Source of the DNA: Epiperipatus broadwayi
Lineage: Eukaryota > Onychophora > Udeonychophora > Euonychophora > Peripatidae
Assembly (NCBI GenBank): GCA_028023455.1
Contig: JAQFVV010006272.1
Location: forward strand, 5,945,217 to 6,009,216
DNA: 64,000 nt
Reading direction: 5' to 3'
In this document: one piece after another, positions 58,561 to 64,000 of the stretch
Layout of the letters: the number at the start of each line of letters is the position of its first letter
Numbering within the stretch: position 1 is the stretch's first letter
Notes under the pieces: model-generated
Databases searched by the model: none
Told to the model about the DNA's origin: nothing
The model's input: the letters and a program-made list of their open reading frames with translations, nothing else
Position numbers and translations under genes: made by a program

Positions 58561-61500
58561 TGTGCAAATATTATGTTTGTTCAAATTATCTGTTGTCAAA
58601 TGCTGTGGTGCAAAAAATAATGAACTCGACACACTTTTAAAACAAATTAAACAAATTTATTTACATTAACTTTGATTAAGAATTTATTTACAATATTTAC
58701 AGTTCAAATTAGGAAAACAAAAGAAAATAAAATAAGAAAATAATAATACAAGATGTTTACACTGTTATTAGCTCATACTCCTAATAAGTAATACATTCTT
58801 TAAAATGCTGTACTAATAACATTGAAGTATGTTTCCAAAACTTAGACTTTAAACAAGCATCAGTAAACCTCAATTATTACATAGAAAAATTTATGTAAAC
58901 AATATTTATGTAGCATATGTAAACAATTAAACTTTGCTAATAAAATTGTTACATCACTTAAGTATTACTGTTATTCATTTCATCATGCACTAGTATGTGT
59001 TCACTTTAATATCAGCATTACTCTAATAGCATAATATAAAACTAATGTATCTTTATAATGTAATAACAAATAATTGATTATAATTTTATATTTCATTTAT
59101 TGCAATTCATGCTACATGTTTTGTTAAATATGCATTACATATATGTACTGTTAAAATAATAATATTTAAATTATTCATCAATTTCAAATTCATAAAGTAT
59201 TACATTAGATAAATTCTATGATTCTTTTCTATGTAAAATTATTACTTTACTTTATGTGTTATTCTACTCCTTCTTAATAAACTTTTATCTACAAAACATC
59301 CTCTAAAACTTATTTAAAATTATGGGAAAACAACCTTCAACTTTAAATAAATACTAATTATCCAAACTATTTATACTACGTCATCTATATCCAGTAAACC
59401 TTTAATTCAAACATAACTTCTACATAAAACTTAACTTAATTTATCCAATAAAATAAAAATAAAATATAGACTTTGAGATCTCTTCCTAACTTGAAATAAA
59501 ATAATTACTTGTATGAATAATAAATATAATTCTAATACTCCAACATAATAATAATAAAAATAAAAATCAAAATTTATTTACGAAAGAATCATATAATTAT
59601 TTCTAAGCTTCTTATGTAATGTTGTATCATATTTATATCATAAATTCAAATTATGCATATTTAAATAAAACTGTCACTGCCAATATAATGTGTGTGTATT
59701 TTTAAAATATTCATACATCCATTCAACAATAACATATCATTTGGTTGATCTAAAGAAAACATATTAAATACATCAAAATTATTATTATTATATAATTTTT
59801 ACCATCAATAATGATTTAATGTACAGTCCATCTTCCAATATTCTTTGGAATTACAGCTTCATAAAAATAATTCACATTTACACTCACGATCATTCTTTAA
59901 CATATTCCGTGTTATATTAATTATAAAATAAACTTATGCAATTAATTATTATATTATTTTTAGTTATTATTTTAAGAAATGTACCTATCTCATTTTTAAT
60001 AGATTAATAATATTTAAATTTTGTTAGATAAATAAAACAGAATTCATATTACGTAATTCCAGCGATGTCTTCTTTTCCATCATATAGTTCTTTAATCCTA
60101 GGCATAAATTCATTAAAACACCATTTCCTTTTCCGGTCTATCACGTGTTTTCTTTAAAAGTTTTACAAAATGAGAACGTTCTTTTAAAATAAAATAAAAG
60201 TTCCCCACAAGAAAAATAAATAAAATTAAAATAGTTTATAGGATCCTGATTTAGTTCTTTCCAGAATATTATTCAAAATTATTATTTTAAATTAGTCTAT
60301 AGTTTATGAAAAATTATCATTTAATTATTTTAAATTGACTGGGACGTCCACATATTACTTGCGCATTTCTTAACAAAACATCCAGGTAAGAATAAGCTTC
60401 TTTATTTATAAACGACTAGCGTTTAAATTATTTCAATATAATAATTTTATTATATTAAGATTTTTAGCTAATTATATTTCAATTGACTTGCCTTTAAAAT
60501 TATCAACATTCAGTCTTTTAAACATAAAGACTTAACAAGGCAAGTATTTATAAAACTACTTTCATTTTTAATATCTTTACTTAAGATATATATTTAAGTT
60601 TATAGCTTGCAAAAATACTTTCTTCATAAAGAAGTATTTTATTCTTTAAAATATCTATTTTCTAATAGTCAATAGCAATTAGCTTTTAAAATTATATTGT
60701 CCAAAATACTACTTTTCTCCATCTAGTAACTTTCTGAACTAATCCAGCGTTTGTCATATCTCTAGTATAAAGTTTCCGATATATTTTCACTATATATGAT
60801 GTTTCCATGATTATTTGCTTGCAAATTGAGCCCAGTAGAGACGACCGATAGGGAAAAAATTAAGTTAACACTGCATGTCTATCATTTAAAACTTTTATAA
60901 ATTATTTATAATGACACTCTTGTAATTTTAAAATTGATTTTAAGAGCGTCTATCAAATTTACTTTACTATTTTTTTTTAATAACACAATTATCTTGAAAA
61001 TCAATCACGAAGTCCTCTCCTAACAATTGAATTGAGCTTTTATACCGGAAGAAACTTCCCATTTGATTGGTAGATTAAACAATTGACTTGCTGGCTTATT
61101 TACATATTTTACCAACAACACAAAATTAAAAATAAATAATGACTTATTTAATATTTAATATTTATTACATTATCAAATTTCTAAATAATCTTTATCGTTT
61201 ATTTAAATCTATTAAACATTTTTTTAAAAATATCCTTACTTGATTTTAATTTTAACTTTTATAAAATTATTTAAAATAAAATAAATCTTTTTTATACGTT
61301 ATATTTTTAAAGCAATATTTTAAAATCAGATTTAATATTCTACATTAAATATCTTTATTTTAATCTCGTGATAACTCACGTATTATTTATAAATTTTATA
61401 ACATGATTTTTAAAATAGTTCTGCAACTTTACTAAACAACTTCCAAGCATGTGTGCGTATTTAACTAACATCTGTTTTTTTTACAATAAAAGAAACGCTT

Positions 61501-61994
61501 CTCATAATCTAAAAATAACTAACAATTGCATTTTTAAAATAAATATTTTTTAAAAATAAATAAGATAATATAAAAGATTTTAAATTAATAATTCGATATT
61601 ATTGAAATCAAATATTAATCTTCTATTTATGTACTTATAATAATTAAAATATTTATATTCTTTTATAACATTATTTTATCAACAATAAATATATGCATTT
61701 AATTTTAACTTGTCTTTTTTAACATTTAAATTCAAACTTTTATTTATTATATTTATTAATGCAGTATCAACTATGGCCAGTTTTCCCAACCATATACTAC
61801 TATCATCTTTACTTAAAATGTCTCTCTCAATTTCAGCACAATTTCACATATCAAATACTCATAGATTGCTTTAATTAAAACTTTTGAAATAGTACCATAA
61901 GCAAAATTAACATCACATATTCAAATATATCTTAAATTTAAAATTTTTAATAGATTATCACAAAATTAGATGGTGACCCATACAAAAGGGCACA
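58561..61994 (-). mobile_element. Apparent 3.4-kb LTR of Ty3/gypsy element D
   Basis: On the minus strand the segment starts TGTGCCCTTTTGTATGGG immediately after a polypurine tract and, if it runs to 58561, ends ...AATATTTGCACA. TGTGC and GCACA are inverted terminal repeats. A TATA box and plausible promoter lie about 0.95 kb inside. No ORF is present. The 58561 end is inferred only from this match, since the other LTR is outside the window; a shorter LTR is possible. Confidence 0.55.
61038..61046 (-). promoter_or_regulatory. TATA box in the element D LTR
   Basis: On the minus strand the sequence is ccggtataaaagctc, a near-consensus TATAAAA in the least AT-rich part of the LTR. Transcription would start about 30 bp downstream, near 61010, and run toward lower coordinates. 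Confidence 0.55.
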
Positions 61995-62008
61995 TATTCC
62001 CCTCCTTC
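61995..62008 (-). promoter_or_regulatory. Polypurine tract of element D
   Basis: The minus strand reads gaaggaggggaata directly before TGTGCCC. A G-rich purine run touching a TG start is the normal site for plus-strand DNA priming in LTR elements. Confidence 0.7.
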
Positions 62009-62841
62009 GGATAAAATTTTAAATTTAACATCCATCTTCATCTTCTTTAATCCACATTTATCACTTTTATCTTTCTTATCATTAAATCTCACAATAAATT
62101 ACTTTAATATAAAATTCTATAAAGCATTGAAACATCATCTTAAATTTCAATTAGAAAACACTTTTAAATAAAACTACAATGACTTTCTTTTACTTTATAA
62201 ATTAAGTTTCACTTTTCTTTACTCATCTCTTAATTAGGTAACTTTTATTTTCCTAATATTATTATAACATACCAAATATTTAAATTCCTTTTAATACACC
62301 TTTGACATAAACTAACTTGTAATACATACTCCTATAGTTAATACTATATCTTAAATTACTTTATGTATTTTACTTCCAAATTTATTGCTAGTTTCATTAG
62401 CAATTTTATAGATCATTGTTTAATAAATCTATATACTTCTCATCTTAACAGATTAACTTGATCTCTTAAGATTGATCAACTTCATGATCACTACTATAAT
62501 ATAAATTAATCTTTCAGAAGATCTACTTACATATAATTTAAATATATGAGTCTTTATACTTTATATCTTTCTTACTCAACTTTTACTTAAACATATTTAC
62601 TTTAATAGCTAATTCCACATTTTATTTTAGTCATTCTGACCAAAATTTATTTCTCCCAAAATTATTATTTATTAACTCAATAAATAATATCTTATTATAC
62701 ATATTTTGTAAACTTCTTCAATTAAATCTTTATCTATTCTGCTAACTCATCATATATAATAAATTATTTCCTTATGTGAAGCATTATATTTAAACATTAC
62801 ATTAAAATCTTTGTTCACAATACATTTCTTAAAATTGTAAC
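62009..62841 (-). other. Noncoding 3' region of element D
   Basis: AT-rich sequence between the integrase remnant and the polypurine tract. No ORF is recognised; an untranslated tail is likely. Confidence 0.45.
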
Positions 62842-63072
62842 TCACACTTCAGATGGAAATGGAATTAAACTCCTTGCATTATAAGTTCCTTTTTCCCCAT
62901 CTGGTGTGGTTAACATAAATGCATTCTCCCCTACTTTGCAAGATATTCTATATGGACCTTCATATAGACTAAGAAATTTTTTGAATTGATTTCTTTGAAG
63001 GTTGCTAACATAGAAATATCTTATGTTTGTTTTACAAAAAAAAAAAAAAATACTAATATAATATAATGCCAT
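62842..63072 (-). pseudogene. Integrase C-terminal remnant of element D
   Basis: Only the last part of integrase remains: FKKFLSLYEGPYRISCKVGE, then FMLTTPDGEKGTYNARSL. This matches the block K-[FL]-x-x-x-[YW]-x-G-P-[YF]-x-[IV] ... G-x-[YH]-[NH] found at the end of Ty3/gypsy integrases. The first 30 codons (MALYYISIFFFFC...) are unrelated AT-rich sequence. Protease, RT, RNase H and most of integrase are absent between this and gag, only 98 bp away. Confidence 0.8.
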
Positions 63073-63170
63073 AATACATTATCAAATACACATCTTCTTT
63101 AAGAATTTATTTGTCTTAATTATTAAATATCTTCCTCTCTAAATCTAAACTTTAATTTTCTCTCTCCTTT

Positions 63171-64000
63171 CTAATTTAACTTTTTATTACTAGTTTTACT
63201 AGCTGGTCTCTTAAGAATTGTGGTCACACCACTAGTAGAAGGCTGATTATGCGAATCATCACTTCTATCCCTATTTGTATCATATTTTACAGATTTCTTA
63301 AAATATGGAGACATTCTATCTCTGCCTTTGTACTCAAATCTTCTCTTAACACCTCCAGAAGATCTCACCCCAGTATTAACACTAAGACTTGCTAATGGGT
63401 AACTATTCCGATCCTTATTTACCCTAAACCTATTATCCATCGATAATTCTGCTACTTCCAAAGCATCCAGGATTTCAGAGACTTCCTCAATTGTCCCACG
63501 GTCAGCAGCTATTAACAATTGCTCCACACTTTTAGGTAGGTTGTGCCTAACTATCTGGACAATCTGTCCTTCCGATAATGGACAAGCAGTCAACGTCTTC
63601 AGACGCACAGCTTGATTCCTGAAAAAGCTGGTGTAGCTGCCTTTGCTAACATGGTACTTCTCTTGGGTAATTTGATACCGAATGCAATCCTGTTTGTCGG
63701 AGTTCCAAAAGCTCCCAACAATAAAACATTTGAAGTCACCATAAGTCATTGGCTTCTCAAACAGGGATTGCCACCAATCTTTAGCAACTCCATATAAATG
63801 ATTGCTACACACGGCCACTTTTTCTTTTTCAGATAAAGAACATATTGAAAACAATTCATCCAAATTGTTTAAAAACTCGGAGGGATTTTCCATGTATTCC
63901 CCTTTAAATGGTTTAACCTTCATAAACCTTAAAGCCATTGAATTATTTGCATTTCCCTCATGACTAATCACTTCTCTAGTCGGTCTATTGTCAATTTCCT
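63171..64000 (-). CDS. Gag protein of Ty3/gypsy element D, partial at 5' end
   Basis: This is the best open frame in the window, at least 276 codons, running off the window at 64000. The codons upstream of 63971 are also open, so the true start lies outside. KVKPFKGEYMENPSEFLNNL and VAVCSNHLYGVAKDWWQSL are the gag capsid-type domain, with the characteristic A-x-x-W-W. The C-terminal 90 residues are rich in Arg, Lys, Ser and Asp and end PASKTSNKKLN, with no CCHC knuckle visible. Gag forms the particle that packages element RNA. Absence of stops beside a deleted pol suggests recent activity in trans or selection on gag. A domesticated gag gene is an alternative but is less likely with an LTR and PPT downstream. 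Confidence 0.85.
   Translation of the reverse strand, partial: EIDNRPTREVISHEGNANNSMALRFMKVKPFKGEYMENPSEFLNNLDELFSICSLSEKEKVAVCSNHLYGVAKDWWQSLFEKPMTYGDFKCFIVGSFWNSDKQDCIRYQITQEKYHVSKGSYTSFFRNQAVRLKTLTACPLSEGQIVQIVRHNLPKSVEQLLIAADRGTIEEVSEILDALEVAELSMDNRFRVNKDRNSYPLASLSVNTGVRSSGGVKRRFEYKGRDRMSPYFKKSVKYDTNRDRSDDSHNQPSTSGVTTILKRPASKTSNKKLN

Noticed and set aside
63612-63797. Plus-strand 61-codon frame
   Set aside because: It lies opposite the well-supported gag frame and is its shadow.

Overview
This window is intronic and intergenic DNA from an AT-rich animal genome (roughly three quarters A+T by eye). It holds spliced coding exons with GT/AG borders, Penelope-like, LINE and Ty3/gypsy retroelements, tRNA-derived SINEs and TA-flanked DNA transposons. 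There is no bacterial gene organisation. An arthropod is likely. The C-terminal part of the LINE resembles families I associate with ticks and spiders, so a chelicerate is my best guess, held weakly.

The only host gene I recognise is MMS19 on the + strand, a HEAT-repeat protein of cytosolic iron-sulfur protein assembly and DNA repair. Three consecutive N-terminal exons are visible: 15061-15164, 16339-16424 and 43940-44084. Their codon phases agree and their splice sites are good. The second visible intron is about 27.5 kb. The first coding exon and everything after the third visible exon were not found here. Most mobile DNA in the window therefore lies in MMS19 introns.

Layout. 1-2 kb: Ty3/gypsy pol remnant (- strand) split by a 590-bp fold-back element. 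3.3 kb: a SINE. 5-6.4 kb: Penelope-like element 1. 6.5-15 kb: mostly anonymous AT-rich DNA with short relics. 16.8-27.0 kb: a nearly complete Ty3/gypsy element (- strand) with two LTRs of about 1.6 kb; its left LTR is broken by two LINE fragments and its right LTR by a 1.3-kb TA-flanked transposon. 28.27-28.44 kb: an unexplained exon-like ORF. 30.1-35.05 kb: Penelope-like element 2 with terminal direct repeats, invaded by a GC-richer 700-bp segment, a SINE and a 1.2-kb TIR transposon with a perfect 8-bp target duplication. 36.2-37.0 kb: a second TA-flanked element. 39.2-43.3 kb: a 4-kb imperfect palindrome. 44.6-47.2 kb: a LINE with most of its reverse transcriptase. 47.9 kb: a 265-bp MITE. 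51-53 kb: a Ty3/gypsy element lacking its RT. 56.2-57.8 kb: Penelope-like element 3 in head-to-head arrangement. 58.6-64.0 kb: a Ty3/gypsy element (- strand) with a well-preserved gag ORF, a tiny integrase remnant, a polypurine tract and an apparent 3.4-kb LTR.

Nearly all element genes are broken by stops, frameshifts or lost catalytic residues. The exception is the gag ORF at 63171-64000. Nested insertions give a partial relative chronology. I see no CRISPR array, rRNA or clearly functional tRNA. All family assignments come from reading motifs without database searches.
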